A stretch of 64,000 bases of DNA from Treponema bryantii NK4A124 (lineage in GTDB: Bacteria; Spirochaetota; Spirochaetia; Treponematales; Treponemataceae), in assembly GCF_000421345.1 (NCBI RefSeq), contig NZ_ATWV01000003.1, forward strand, positions 1-64,000, read 5' to 3'. Below are positions 17,601 through 26,515 of this stretch, piece after piece. Numbering within the stretch: the stretch's first letter is position 1; every line of letters starts with the position of its first letter. Below the pieces are notes generated by a model. It was given only the letters and a program-made list of their open reading frames with translations, did no database searches and was not told the DNA's origin. Both the position numbers and the translations under genes were made by a program.

Positions 17601-20600
17601 TTGTTGCTTGGCAAGTAAACATCATTTATTTTCAAGGTTCCAGATGAAACATAAGCCGAGCCGCTTACATTGAAGGTTCCTGCATTGTAGATAGCACCAC
17701 CATCACCAGTTCCATCTGAATCACTGTCGGCAATATTTGCATCACTAGAATTGCTTCCTCCGATTGTACCTGCAGTCATTGTAAGGCTACCAGTTGAACT
17801 AATATAGATTGCGCCACCTGAGCCATATGCAGAATTTTTAATAATTTCCGATGTACCGTTTATATTTACATTACAAGTATATGAACTGTGAGTATAGATA
17901 GCACCACCAAGATTTTGAGATTTATTAGATGTCATACAAACTGCATCAAGATTTACAGTTCCTTTTTGAACATGAATTCCGCCTCCACAGTTTCCTGTCT
18001 GATTATATGAAACATTACCGCTGCCTATTTCAACAAGTCCATCATATACATAAATACCACCACCACCATTTGCATTATTGAAATTTCTTCTAACTCCACC
18101 AGTTGTCATTGGAGAAGGAATAGGTACATGTGTAGTTGAATTAATTCCGCTATAACCAATGTAAACATTTCCTGCTGAATAAATTCCACCTCCAAGATTC
18201 TGAGCCCTGTTAGCATATTTTGTTGAATCTGTATCACTATATTCTGCAATTGCTTCTGTAGTATCTCCAACAATTGCATCGTCATACATGAATAACGTAC
18301 CATTAGCCCCAACAGATATTCCGCCTCCATTTCCAGGAGCATAGTTACCCGTTACCTGTACGCCTTCACCCAACTTAAGAGTTCCTTTTGTAAGCAGAAT
18401 ACCGCCACCATTTCCGTTAGTTGGTGCACCACCCGTAATTAAGATGTTTGTCATGGTGATTTCAAAATCATTTGAAGGAGCGTTTATTTCCAGAGTTCTG
18501 TTATTGGTAGTTCCGCTAAGTACAGCCTTATATGTACCCCCTGTAGCTTCCGGATGTTTTGTGATTGTAATTGATTTTGCATTTACAGGAGCTGCTTCCG
18601 TAGAAACTATCTTATGAGCACTTTTTACAGTTCCATCAACATAAATTGTGAAAGGAAGGCTACTGTCTGTACAAGCCGCTATTCCAGCAGTAATAGAAGC
18701 ATAAGGCTTTGCTTTTGTACCGCGGGCCCCTGAAGTAACACCTGCATTTCCAATACGAGTCTCATCAGTAGTAGCTGTACTTGCAACGTAGATTGGCGCA
18801 TTAAGGGCACCAGTTGTTGCAGCTCCTGTACCTTTTAAAGCAAAAGTAAAGTCTTCGTCGATTGTAACAAATTTATTTTTTATTGCATCCGTAATTCCGC
18901 TTGTAAGAGATGAACCCGGAATAAGAACTTCATAACCACGGGTCCATTCTGCCATTGTAAGTGTTGCAATAATACCTTCTTTTTCAAGCGCACTTTCTAC
19001 TTCGATTTTTCCTGTGTTAGCCACAGCTATATCATTTTTGCTTTCAGCAACCGTTCCATTCTGGAAATATGCATTTCCTCCAATTGCTAAAGTTCCGGCA
19101 CAATAAACTGCTCCACCTAATCTGTCTTCATATCGGTTATTGTTTGATTGAATGGTTCCATCTTTTATATAAAAATACTTACCAGCAGCAATATTAATAC
19201 CAGAACCTTGGTAAGTTGCTGTATTAGATGATATTGAACCACCTTCAAAAATTGCATTATCTTTTGAAGCAGCCTCAGAATAAATACCAGCTCCATACCA
19301 GGCTTCATTAGAAGAAATAATACCGCTTTTCATTAAAAATGTTCCGGTTGTATATAATCCTCCCCCATTAACCTGAACATCACCATTTCCTCTAATACCT
19401 GATGTACATTCTTCTTCTACTCTGCTTCCATTCTCATATTTATAACCTAAATAAAGATTTCCGGCATTGTAAATGCCAGCCCCTTTATGAGCTACATTAC
19501 GGAATGCGTTATAAGCATTTCGCTCTGTATTAGTTTGCCCATTTTTGTTTTTTGTGGTTCCTATAAGTGCATCTTTACATATATAACAGTTAGCACCTTC
19601 TGCAATGTAAACACCACCACCGTAGGTTTCACCTGATTTATCAAGTTGATTACCAGTAATACCTATTCCATCAGCAAGTGTAACATATGCACCACTTTTT
19701 TTTATATATAAACCACCGCCGTAATGTTTTTCAGACTCTACTGTTCCGCCTCCATCATATATACCAAGTTTTTTTAATGTTACAGGAACTGTAGAATTTA
19801 TTACTAATGCAGATTTTTCAGAACCACTAGTTGTTGTGCCTTTAAATAAATCTCCAGTTATTGTATTGTACATTCCTTCAGTCCAGCCACGGATTCCCTC
19901 TATTGTAAGCGACTTAGCACTGAAGCCACTATCAGGAATCTCTGTGTTACGAAGAGTGCCAAACATTTTAATTGTATAATCAGTATTACTGTCAGTACAT
20001 ATTTGCTCGAGAGCATATTTAAGGCTTGCAAATGGATATTTTTTTGTACCTCGGGTAGTAGTTGTATCTGCTGGACTTCCAATTTTGTAAGAAGAATCTG
20101 CACTTCCAGCCACGAAAATATCGGCTTTAAGAACACCTTCTGTTGTTGTGCCTTTTTGCTGAATTGTAAAATCTTCGTCTGTTGTAGCAAAACAAGATAT
20201 ATTACTGGTAAGGAGACTTGCATTTGCTGCTCCTAAAACGGTAGTTTCTCTGGTCCAGGCATTTGGAGTTATAAAAATTGGAGAATCTGAATCATGTGCT
20301 GCTAAATTTGTTCCAATAGAAACAGGGGTACTTCCCCAGCAATTAACATCATTCTTCTTTTCTGCTTTTGTATTATTTACACCGTATGGAATAGAAACTG
20401 AATCGCATAGAGTAATAGAAACAGCGTAAACCGCTCCACCAGCATCAGATGCTTCATTATTTTGTATTGTAAATGTTCCATTCAGCGTTAGAGAATTATT
20501 ACTATAAATTCCTCCGCCACTTTCTGCAATATTATCTTCAATTGTTCCGCCGGAAAAGATATTACCTGCTATGTCACTATTATCATTCATAATTCCGCCA

Positions 20601-23164
20601 CCGGCTACACCTCGGTTTAAGCCAATGGTTCCGCTCGCCATTCGGATAATCTTACCATTCATAATTCCACCAGCGTCAGAGCTGGAATAATTATGGCTTA
20701 TTCCATATCCGGCATCGAGCGCATGAATTACATTATTTGATTCGTTCGTCCAGTCTTCGTAACCAAGATATACTTCTCCATTATTGTAAAGACCTCCGCC
20801 ATCACGGGCAGAATTAGAGGCATCATCTTCATCTTCCGGAGCAGAAGTTATTGTTGTACTTTTTAAATCTCCAATAAGAGAAGAGCCATACATAAATAAT
20901 CTGGCACCATCTTCTACATATACACCGCCCCCTCTGTATGCGGTGTTTCCGGTAATATGAGCACCATCTGCAAGTTTTACGGTTCCGTTTGTAAGATAAA
21001 TTCCACCGCCCTTATTATTACTACCGTTGCCAGTTCCTTCACCGCCAGTAATTTTAAGATTCTTAATGATTACAGGAACACCGCTATCTACAGTAAGTGT
21101 TGAGCTGCCGTCGCCAGAAAGGCTTGCATCACTCGTTGTACTACCTGCAGGCTTAAAGCCTTCCAGTGTAAGACTTGCGGCATTGTTTTCGGTAGTTATG
21201 TTTTGAATTATCTGATTGCCACAAACATTTCCATAAATTGTAAAAGTAAAATCAAAATCAGGATTTGTTAATTCCTTTAAAGCATATTCAATTGAGGCAA
21301 ATGGAGAAGATTTTGAACCATGAGAGTCTTCAGTATCAGCTGGATTACCAATTCCGTAAGTAGAATTTGCCTGACTTGCAATAAAAATCGGAGCATCTAT
21401 AATTCCGGTAGTTACATTTGAGTTTAGTTTCTTTGCAGAAAAGTCTCTGTCAGAAATTGTAAATTTGGAAAGGACTGTATCTACGGCAGCCCCTAAGGTC
21501 TGAATAATCTGTGTACCACGGCTCCAGTCTTCAGGAGTGATTAAAGCGACAGCCGACTGTGTGAGTGAACCTGCTACTGTAATTTTTGCTTTATGAGAAT
21601 CATCTTTGGCAAGATAAACATCATTGCGGCCGGCAGCATCTGAAGCTGCGAACTGAAGTTTAGCACTGCCTTTGATTTTGAAATCTGCCTGAGGGCTTAC
21701 ATAAACTGCACCACCCTTGGCTGCAGTGTTACCTGAAATGACTGCGCCGTCCGCAAGTGTTACATTTGTGTTATCTGCCAGGTAAAGGGCACCACCGTTA
21801 CCGCTTGAGTTATTACCGCCTGTAATCTGAATATTTTTGAAAGTAACAGGTTTTGATGTAGTGATTGAAAGAACCGGAGATGAAGTACCATGACCGCGAA
21901 TAATTGAGGTTGAGCTGTTAACTCCTGCCAGTGTAATTGAAGCGGCCCTGTCTGTTGAAATTGTATTGTTTGCTGTGTCAGTTGTTTCACCGGTGATGTG
22001 AATTGTGTAATTATTTGCAGGCTGATTCTGAGTATCAATTATAGAAAGAGCTTTATTTAATGAAGAAAATGGAGAATATGGAGTTCCCTCGTTTGAATCT
22101 GAAGGCGCTTTTCCAGGAAGGCCGTCGCCATAAGTTCCGGGGTAACTTCCCACGTAAATCTGGGTAAGGCTGTATTTTTTAAGTACGTTTGTATCAATCT
22201 TAAAAGATTTAGTTTCATTATTGATTACACTCGCATTACCATTGTCGGCCCAGGTGCTGGTTGTCATGTTTTCAAAAACGTTGATGATTTGAACTGTCGT
22301 AAAGAGAGGAAATGTTTCTGTGGCAGAACTGTGAAAAGTAAATAAGACTTCGTAAGAACCGCTTTTTATTGCTGGAATATTAAGCTTAGCTACCTTTCCA
22401 TCTGTGGCATCATTTGCGAGCTCAACAAGAGGTGCAACATCACCATTTTTCCAGTTATCTTTATTATCAGAAAGACAGGTTGCTTTTACATATCCGATTG
22501 TATCGTCATCGGGAATATCCATCTTTAAATCAATTATTCCGTTACCACCAGATGTAAGTGGTTTAAGGAAAAATGTATGGTCTGTGTCAGAAATAGAATT
22601 TTCGGTTATTTCAAGGGGATAAGAGTCCTGAAGAAAAACAGCAGAATTAACATCGGTTTCGCTAGCTCTGATTCCTGCAATGATTGTCCAGGTGTAGCCT
22701 AGTTCAAGTTGAATTGAATAGGCCCGAGTTGCTTGAATCACTTCACCATATACATAATCAGTTCCGTTGCAAGTAGCCTTAATAAAATACCATGAATTTG
22801 CTGGAACAACCGGAAGCGCTGAACGTCCCTGATCTTCTGTATAATCACTTTCTGGTCTCGCAGGGTCATCATTTTCAATTCTGTTTATTACGCTTACAGG
22901 GTAGGCACCATTAAGTTCAAGGTCGCCACTTATCGTTGCGTATTTTTTTACAGGAGCAGCAGGAGTATTGCTTTTTGTTTCTACAGCCGTTTCTGTATTT
23001 GAAACTGTAGTGTGTTCTTTTTTCTTTTGCTCATATGAAGCTGCAGATTCGTTATCAACAACATTAGAACAGGACAGGACAATAAATAGAAAAGTCAGAA
23101 ATAATACTGAAAACATCCGGCCTATTTTGAAATGTTTAGCAATTTGAAAAAATGTCTTTTTCAT
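14663..23164 (-). CDS. giant modular right-handed beta-helix lipoprotein
   Basis: This gene encodes about 2833 residues. The ATG at 23164 is preferred over a TTG six bases upstream, with GGGA seven bases before it. A lipoprotein signal ends in FIVLSCS, with the lipidated Cys near 34. Five large modules follow, each opening with a DUF1565-like cap: a strand such as IYVGS, IFIAS, IFVAG, IYVAS or IYVAG, then (S/Y/K)PFxSIxxAL. The caps lie near residues 340, 600, 1030, 1470 and 1945. Each module continues with repeats of the type GGGIYV, GNTAxxGGAVY and SGGTI, typical of Pmp-like or pectate-lyase-like parallel beta-helices. The last 130 residues (SGWYIPAKDEMSAL near the end) resemble a DUF1566-type lectin-like domain. 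No autotransporter barrel is present. A surface adhesin or glycan-binding role is inferred. Confidence 0.88.
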   Translation of the reverse strand: MKKTFFQIAKHFKIGRMFSVLFLTFLFIVLSCSNVVDNESAASYEQKKKEHTTVSNTETAVETKSNTPAAPVKKYATISGDLELNGAYPVSVINRIENDDPARPESDYTEDQGRSALPVVPANSWYFIKATCNGTDYVYGEVIQATRAYSIQLELGYTWTIIAGIRASETDVNSAVFLQDSYPLEITENSISDTDHTFFLKPLTSGGNGIIDLKMDIPDDDTIGYVKATCLSDNKDNWKNGDVAPLVELANDATDGKVAKLNIPAIKSGSYEVLFTFHSSATETFPLFTTVQIINVFENMTTSTWADNGNASVINNETKSFKIDTNVLKKYSLTQIYVGSYPGTYGDGLPGKAPSDSNEGTPYSPFSSLNKALSIIDTQNQPANNYTIHITGETTDTANNTISTDRAASITLAGVNSSTSIIRGHGTSSPVLSITTSKPVTFKNIQITGGNNSSGNGGALYLADNTNVTLADGAVISGNTAAKGGAVYVSPQADFKIKGSAKLQFAASDAAGRNDVYLAKDDSHKAKITVAGSLTQSAVALITPEDWSRGTQIIQTLGAAVDTVLSKFTISDRDFSAKKLNSNVTTGIIDAPIFIASQANSTYGIGNPADTEDSHGSKSSPFASIEYALKELTNPDFDFTFTIYGNVCGNQIIQNITTENNAASLTLEGFKPAGSTTSDASLSGDGSSTLTVDSGVPVIIKNLKITGGEGTGNGSNNKGGGIYLTNGTVKLADGAHITGNTAYRGGGVYVEDGARLFMYGSSLIGDLKSTTITSAPEDEDDASNSARDGGGLYNNGEVYLGYEDWTNESNNVIHALDAGYGISHNYSSSDAGGIMNGKIIRMASGTIGLNRGVAGGGIMNDNSDIAGNIFSGGTIEDNIAESGGGIYSNNSLTLNGTFTIQNNEASDAGGAVYAVSITLCDSVSIPYGVNNTKAEKKNDVNCWGSTPVSIGTNLAAHDSDSPIFITPNAWTRETTVLGAANASLLTSNISCFATTDEDFTIQQKGTTTEGVLKADIFVAGSADSSYKIGSPADTTTTRGTKKYPFASLKYALEQICTDSNTDYTIKMFGTLRNTEIPDSGFSAKSLTIEGIRGWTEGMYNTITGDLFKGTTTSGSEKSALVINSTVPVTLKKLGIYDGGGTVESEKHYGGGLYIKKSGAYVTLADGIGITGNQLDKSGETYGGGVYIAEGANCYICKDALIGTTKNKNGQTNTERNAYNAFRNVAHKGAGIYNAGNLYLGYKYENGSRVEEECTSGIRGNGDVQVNGGGLYTTGTFLMKSGIISSNEAWYGAGIYSEAASKDNAIFEGGSISSNTATYQGSGINIAAGKYFYIKDGTIQSNNNRYEDRLGGAVYCAGTLAIGGNAYFQNGTVAESKNDIAVANTGKIEVESALEKEGIIATLTMAEWTRGYEVLIPGSSLTSGITDAIKNKFVTIDEDFTFALKGTGAATTGALNAPIYVASTATTDETRIGNAGVTSGARGTKAKPYASITAGIAACTDSSLPFTIYVDGTVKSAHKIVSTEAAPVNAKSITITKHPEATGGTYKAVLSGTTNNRTLEINAPSNDFEITMTNILITGGAPTNGNGGGILLTKGTLKLGEGVQVTGNYAPGNGGGISVGANGTLFMYDDAIVGDTTEAIAEYSDTDSTKYANRAQNLGGGIYSAGNVYIGYSGINSTTHVPIPSPMTTGGVRRNFNNANGGGGIYVYDGLVEIGSGNVSYNQTGNCGGGIHVQKGTVNLDAVCMTSNKSQNLGGAIYTHSSYTCNVNINGTSEIIKNSAYGSGGAIYISSTGSLTMTAGTIGGSNSSDANIADSDSDGTGDGGAIYNAGTFNVSGSAYVSSGTLKINDVYLPSNKKVTIDSTWSGSQASNKMTLTPSTWARGSQVLAGTKAADYYTYFNTSDSEWSVGYKESSWTLTDDLKTRIGADIYVAGSENRASGISAPSETASERIGTKLKPFNSIEEGVKACWITTLPFTVKFSGTITGTAQTIPAGSTSTGGLASAITIEGVQGNSKDIINRNLSTATDSGTALTINTATPVTIKKIKITGGYNKNASGGGIRANVAGASLTLGEGALVTANYLSVNDTEYSGGGVYVEGTSESPATLIMESDATISGNDSDQGKGGGVGLKYATLCMTGTALIGDKDATSAATGDSGKHSNSAQSGGGVYVGTGSKLRLGYATPTATTGTSLDAAYGIRYNYVYNAGGGVLVASGSSVEIASGSISCNGTIANAAYKNGGGIYLNETATLTMSGGTIAKNKAYDGGGVYLFGNTSSGSSIVMSGGTIGDSSSGVTSAATGADEKFSNYAVHDGGGIYAATAKNTVDLNAGNVSYNYSAGQGGGIWTAATTYFNLANAKYNGAVSGGGVYTNGTFTMDNANGAISSNKASSKGGGVYVEGGTFTMSAGTIGDKNATDAAESDASKHSNSAGTYGGGGIYVNDGTVSLNGGTVAYNYCATASGGGIYFNGGTLTVKNQVKYNSAYTGGGVTVNADGCTLDGAVFTKNVATSTAATGGGGGAYVKYGKTLNVKGSFAMSNPAKNTNDIFVAWYATNSQYGWINVSGSLSGSGTVAMITPSSYNDNKTIVKAGSGVSISTVSQRFSVLQDTSSTKTWLLDTSGNLKGIWGTKLTPDKAGDVVYSDGSAMDGSSATIKNPAKAIAVIFYKSGSTMKGLGLKESPDSGTKLGLVEPVCQLYSKAATMTSSASDGSENMTKVKSLSDANTTVNFQTNYPGFYWASAYSSSATNLGVTYSSGWYIPAKDEMSALISKLNVINPIIEKIGTSYATKVEPSNSKLYCTSTWASNGWVNYAKSTSGLADDMNALQWPYQIRAIRTF

Positions 23165-23365
23165 ACTCAATTCCCATAATAAGACAATTTATGTCATAAA
23201 ATTATATCATATTTTTGATATTTTGCTATATTTATTCTATATATTGAATTATTTTAATAATTCGTAAGCGATTTTGTCTATATCGATTTTTTTATTATTT
23301 TCTGTAATTCTATTGTTATTAGGCGGTATTTAGGGTAAACTATCTTACTTTATTATATTTATCAC

Positions 23366-23381
23366 ACAGCGAATTCGCTGT
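23366..23381. promoter_or_regulatory. 16-bp perfect palindrome upstream of the diaminobutyrate operon
   Basis: ACAGCGAATTCGCTGT is a perfect palindrome ending 20 bases before the aminotransferase start, just ahead of the ribosome site GTGGAG. A possible promoter (TTGTTA, 17 bases, TAAACT) lies upstream. It could be an operator or a 5' UTR hairpin; the regulator is unknown. Confidence 0.45.
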
Positions 23382-23400
23382 TTCGTAGTGGAGAACGTTT

Positions 23401-24750
23401 ATGTCGGAAAAAGGCACAAATCAGTATTACATTACCAGACAGGATTCCACAGAATCTAATGCCCGTAGCTACCCGCGAAAATTTCCATTCGCAATTGCTA
23501 AAGCCAAAGGCTCATGGGTTGAGGACGTAGAAGGAAACAAATATCTGGATTTTTTGTGTGGTGCGGGAACTTTAGCACTCGGCCACAATGATGACGAAGT
23601 AAACAAGGCGATGGTAGAGCTCATCACATCTGATGCTCCCCTTCACACCCTTGATTTAACCACCCCTGTAAAAGATGAATTCGTTGAAACGATACTTCGC
23701 CATCTTCCTTCTGAATTAGGAAATAATGCGAAAATTCAATTCTGCTCACCATCTGGAACGGATGCAACAGACGCCGCAATCAAGCTCTGTAAAACTGCAA
23801 CCGGCCGTTCTGCCGTAATCTCCTTTGCCGGCGGTTACCACGGAATGGGACAAGGCCCTCTTGCCTGCATGGGAAATCTTCATGCAAAGTCAACTGTAAA
23901 CGGCCTTATGCCGGATGTTCACAGCTTCCCTTACCCTTATGCTTACCGCGATCCTTTTGGACTTGGCGGAGAAGAAGGAGTAAAGGCTGCCTGCAACTTT
24001 TTTGAGCGTACACTTAAAGACCCTGAAAGCGGAATTACAAAGCCGGCCTGCGTAATCTTAGAGCCAATTCAGGGCGAAGGCGGAGTTATTCCTGCCCCTG
24101 TAGAGTTTTTGCAGACTGTTCGCCGTGTAACTAAAGAACTGGACATTCCTCTTATTGTAGATGAGATTCAGTGCGGTATGGGCCGCAGCGGTAAGCTCTT
24201 TGCTTTTGAATATGCTGATATTGTGCCGGATGTACTTTTGCTTTCTAAAGCAATCGGCGGCTCACAGCCAATGGCAGTTGTAGTTTATAAAAAAGAACTT
24301 GATAAGTGGACTGCAGGTGCACACGCTGGTACCTTCCGCGGAAACCAGCTTGCTATGAAGGCCGGAACAATTACTTTGAAACGTGTTTCTCAGCCTGATT
24401 TCCTTGCTGATGTAGTTCGTAAGGGAGACCTGATTCGTGCTAACCTCCGCGACCTTCAGAAGCGCGTAAGCATTATCGGTGATGTTCGCGGCAAAGGCCT
24501 TATGGTTGGTACCGAGTTTGTAGATCCGAAGGGAACTCCGGACTGTATCGGCTCTCTGCCTGCCAGCGGTGAAATTGCCGGCGCTGTTCAAAAGCTCTGC
24601 TTTGAAAACGGACTGATTGTTGAAAAAGGTGGCCGCAACGGTGCAGTTATGCGCTGTCTCTGCGCCCTCAACATTACAGACGAAGATCTTGGTAAAGCAT
24701 GGAAGATCTTTGAGAAGTGTGTACTTGAGATTGATAAAAAATACAGATAA
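23401..24750 (+). CDS. dat: diaminobutyrate--2-oxoglutarate aminotransferase
   Basis: This class III PLP aminotransferase interconverts L-aspartate 4-semialdehyde and L-2,4-diaminobutyrate using glutamate. The 449-residue length fits. Marks include FLCGAGTLALGHN near the N terminus, SPSGTDATDAAIKL in the PLP phosphate loop, ILEPIQGEGGVIP, DEIQCGMGRSG and the PLP lysine K283 in LSKAIGG. GTGGAG precedes the ATG. The next gene is an L-2,4-diaminobutyrate decarboxylase, so the pair should produce 1,3-diaminopropane, as in Acinetobacter and Vibrio. No ectoine genes (ectA, ectC) or siderophore synthetases are in the window, which favours a polyamine role. Family assignment is firm; the exact substrate relies on the neighbour. 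Confidence 0.88.
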   Translation: MSEKGTNQYYITRQDSTESNARSYPRKFPFAIAKAKGSWVEDVEGNKYLDFLCGAGTLALGHNDDEVNKAMVELITSDAPLHTLDLTTPVKDEFVETILRHLPSELGNNAKIQFCSPSGTDATDAAIKLCKTATGRSAVISFAGGYHGMGQGPLACMGNLHAKSTVNGLMPDVHSFPYPYAYRDPFGLGGEEGVKAACNFFERTLKDPESGITKPACVILEPIQGEGGVIPAPVEFLQTVRRVTKELDIPLIVDEIQCGMGRSGKLFAFEYADIVPDVLLLSKAIGGSQPMAVVVYKKELDKWTAGAHAGTFRGNQLAMKAGTITLKRVSQPDFLADVVRKGDLIRANLRDLQKRVSIIGDVRGKGLMVGTEFVDPKGTPDCIGSLPASGEIAGAVQKLCFENGLIVEKGGRNGAVMRCLCALNITDEDLGKAWKIFEKCVLEIDKKYR

Positions 24751-24765
24751 TTAAACGTCTACCCA

Positions 24766-24928
24766 GTGGTTTCGATACGCCACTTCGTGGCTACTCAACC
24801 ACCGGATAAAAAGACCCTGGCATAAACGGTGGTTTCGATACGACACTTCGCGGCTACTCAACCACCGGGTAAAAAAGATCCCGGCATAAACGGTGGTTGA
24901 GTAGGCCGCAGGCCGTATCGAAACCACC
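24766..24928. repeat. three copies of palindromic intergenic repeat family A
   Basis: The unit runs GGTGGTTTCGATACG, a variable centre, then CTACTCAACCACC, about 37-39 bp. Copies lie at 24766-24803 and 24828-24866 in one orientation and at 24892-24928 inverted, so the last two can pair into a long hairpin. The ends GGTGGTT/AACCACC are themselves inverted. Two more copies occur at 63599-63698. It separates dat from the decarboxylase gene. Confidence 0.92.
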
Positions 24929-24945
24929 ATAAATAGGAAACTAAC

Positions 24946-26412
24946 ATGCAAGACCTCTTTCTAACCTGCGAGAAATCAAATAAAAAGACCTACAAAAAAC
25001 TCATAAAGCAAACAGCCTCTGCAATTGCCGACGCCTTTGTAAACGAGTCTGCCTACTCCGGTCCGACCCCGGACGAACTCAAAAAAATTGTAGCTCAGGA
25101 CTCAATTCTGCCCGAGCACGGTCTTGGCTGGGATAAGGTTTTTGCACTCACAAAAGAAAAGGTTCTTCCAAATCTTCTCCGAACTCCTTCAACAGAGTAT
25201 ATGCCTCACCTTCATGGGCCATCCCTTTTAGAAACAATTTCTTCCGAGCTGATTATTTCTACTTTTAATCAGTCTATGGACAGCTGGGACCAGTCTCCTG
25301 TAGCCACAGAAATTGAAGTTGAAACTATCCGCCATCTCTGCAAGCTCTACGGTTACGACCCGGCCCAAGCAGACGGAGTTTTCACAAGCGGAGGCAGCCA
25401 GTCTAATCAGACTGCAATCATACTTGCACGCGACTGGTTTTGTAACGAAATCTTAAAATATGATGTTAAAAAATTTGGACTCAATGAGAAATGTTCTAAG
25501 CTCAGAATGTACACAAGTGAAATTTCACATTTCTCTATGGAAAAATCAGCCCACATACTTGGCCTTGGATATCAGTCTGTTGTAAAGGTTCCGGTAGACA
25601 ACCGCAAACGCATGGACATAACTGCCCTCCGCTCTCTCATTGATGCAGACATAAAAGCCGGAAACATTCCATTCCTTATTGTTGGAACTGTTGGTACAAC
25701 TGATTTTGGCAGTATTGATCCGCTGAAAGATTTAGCTGCCCTTGCACGCGAACACAATATGTGGCTCCACGCAGATGCCGCTTACGGCTCTGGTGTTATT
25801 ATGAGCGAAAAATACCGTGACCGCGTTGCAGCCCTTAAACTCTGCGACTCAATCACTGTAGACTTCCACAAAATGTTCCTTATGCCAATTTCCTGCTCCG
25901 CAGTTCTCTTAAAAGACGGCTCAACCTTTGATGCTCTCACAATCCACGCAGACTATCTCAACCGCGAGGAAGACGAAGAAGACGGCTACACTAACCTAGT
26001 TGATAAATCACTTCAAACAACCCGCCGTTTTGATGCCCTTAAAGTATGGACCAGTTTTCAGGTGCGTGGCCGCGACGGCTGGAGCAAGCTGATAGAGACC
26101 AGCATGGAAAATGCACGGTATTTTTACAACCAGCTTAAGGCCGACCCGGACTTTGCAGTAGTAACTGAGCCGGAAATCTCTTCTGTTGTATTCAGATATT
26201 GCGGAAAGAATGACACTCGATCTGGAGAAGAACTCGACGAAATCAATAAAAAGGTTCGCCGCACCCTCATTCACAAATATGGAACCATTATTGGCCAGAC
26301 AGTAAGTGATGGTAGAGTATGTTTAAAATTCACTCTCTTAAATCCTCGTATCACTCATAGAAAACTCGATGAATTAAAATCTCTGATTTTGTCATTGTCT
26401 GCTTCGAATTAA
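24946..26412 (+). CDS. ddc: L-2,4-diaminobutyrate decarboxylase (PLP group II)
   Basis: This group II PLP decarboxylase probably converts L-2,4-diaminobutyrate to 1,3-diaminopropane and CO2. The 488-residue protein has TSGGSQSNQTAI for PLP phosphate binding, WLHADAAYG with the PLP-ring Asp and stacking residue, and the Schiff-base lysine K309 in TVDFHKMF. It resembles glutamate, tyrosine and DABA decarboxylases; the adjacent DABA aminotransferase makes DABA the best substrate guess. A block of palindromic repeats lies between the two genes, so expression could be tuned by RNA hairpins if they share one transcript. No second promoter is obvious in the gap. Confidence 0.85.
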   Translation: MQDLFLTCEKSNKKTYKKLIKQTASAIADAFVNESAYSGPTPDELKKIVAQDSILPEHGLGWDKVFALTKEKVLPNLLRTPSTEYMPHLHGPSLLETISSELIISTFNQSMDSWDQSPVATEIEVETIRHLCKLYGYDPAQADGVFTSGGSQSNQTAIILARDWFCNEILKYDVKKFGLNEKCSKLRMYTSEISHFSMEKSAHILGLGYQSVVKVPVDNRKRMDITALRSLIDADIKAGNIPFLIVGTVGTTDFGSIDPLKDLAALAREHNMWLHADAAYGSGVIMSEKYRDRVAALKLCDSITVDFHKMFLMPISCSAVLLKDGSTFDALTIHADYLNREEDEEDGYTNLVDKSLQTTRRFDALKVWTSFQVRGRDGWSKLIETSMENARYFYNQLKADPDFAVVTEPEISSVVFRYCGKNDTRSGEELDEINKKVRRTLIHKYGTIIGQTVSDGRVCLKFTLLNPRITHRKLDELKSLILSLSASN

Positions 26413-26413
26413 A

Positions 26414-26491
26414 TGTCATTGTCCGGCTTGACCGGACAATCTAGATAGGACTGTATTTTCTAGATCCTCCGGTCAAGCCGGAGGATGACAG
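26414..26491. repeat. paired-hairpin intergenic repeat, family C
   Basis: Two hairpins stand in mirror orientation. One is TGTCATTG with CCGG..CCGG stem ending ACAATCTAGAT; the other is ATCCTCCGGTCAAGCCGGAGGATGACA. TCTAGA-containing ends meet in the middle. It lies between the convergent decarboxylase and GH57-like genes and may end transcription from both sides. A related element is at 46248-46308. Confidence 0.85.
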
Positions 26492-26515
26492 TAATATTAA
26501 GCCAGAAGAAGACAG

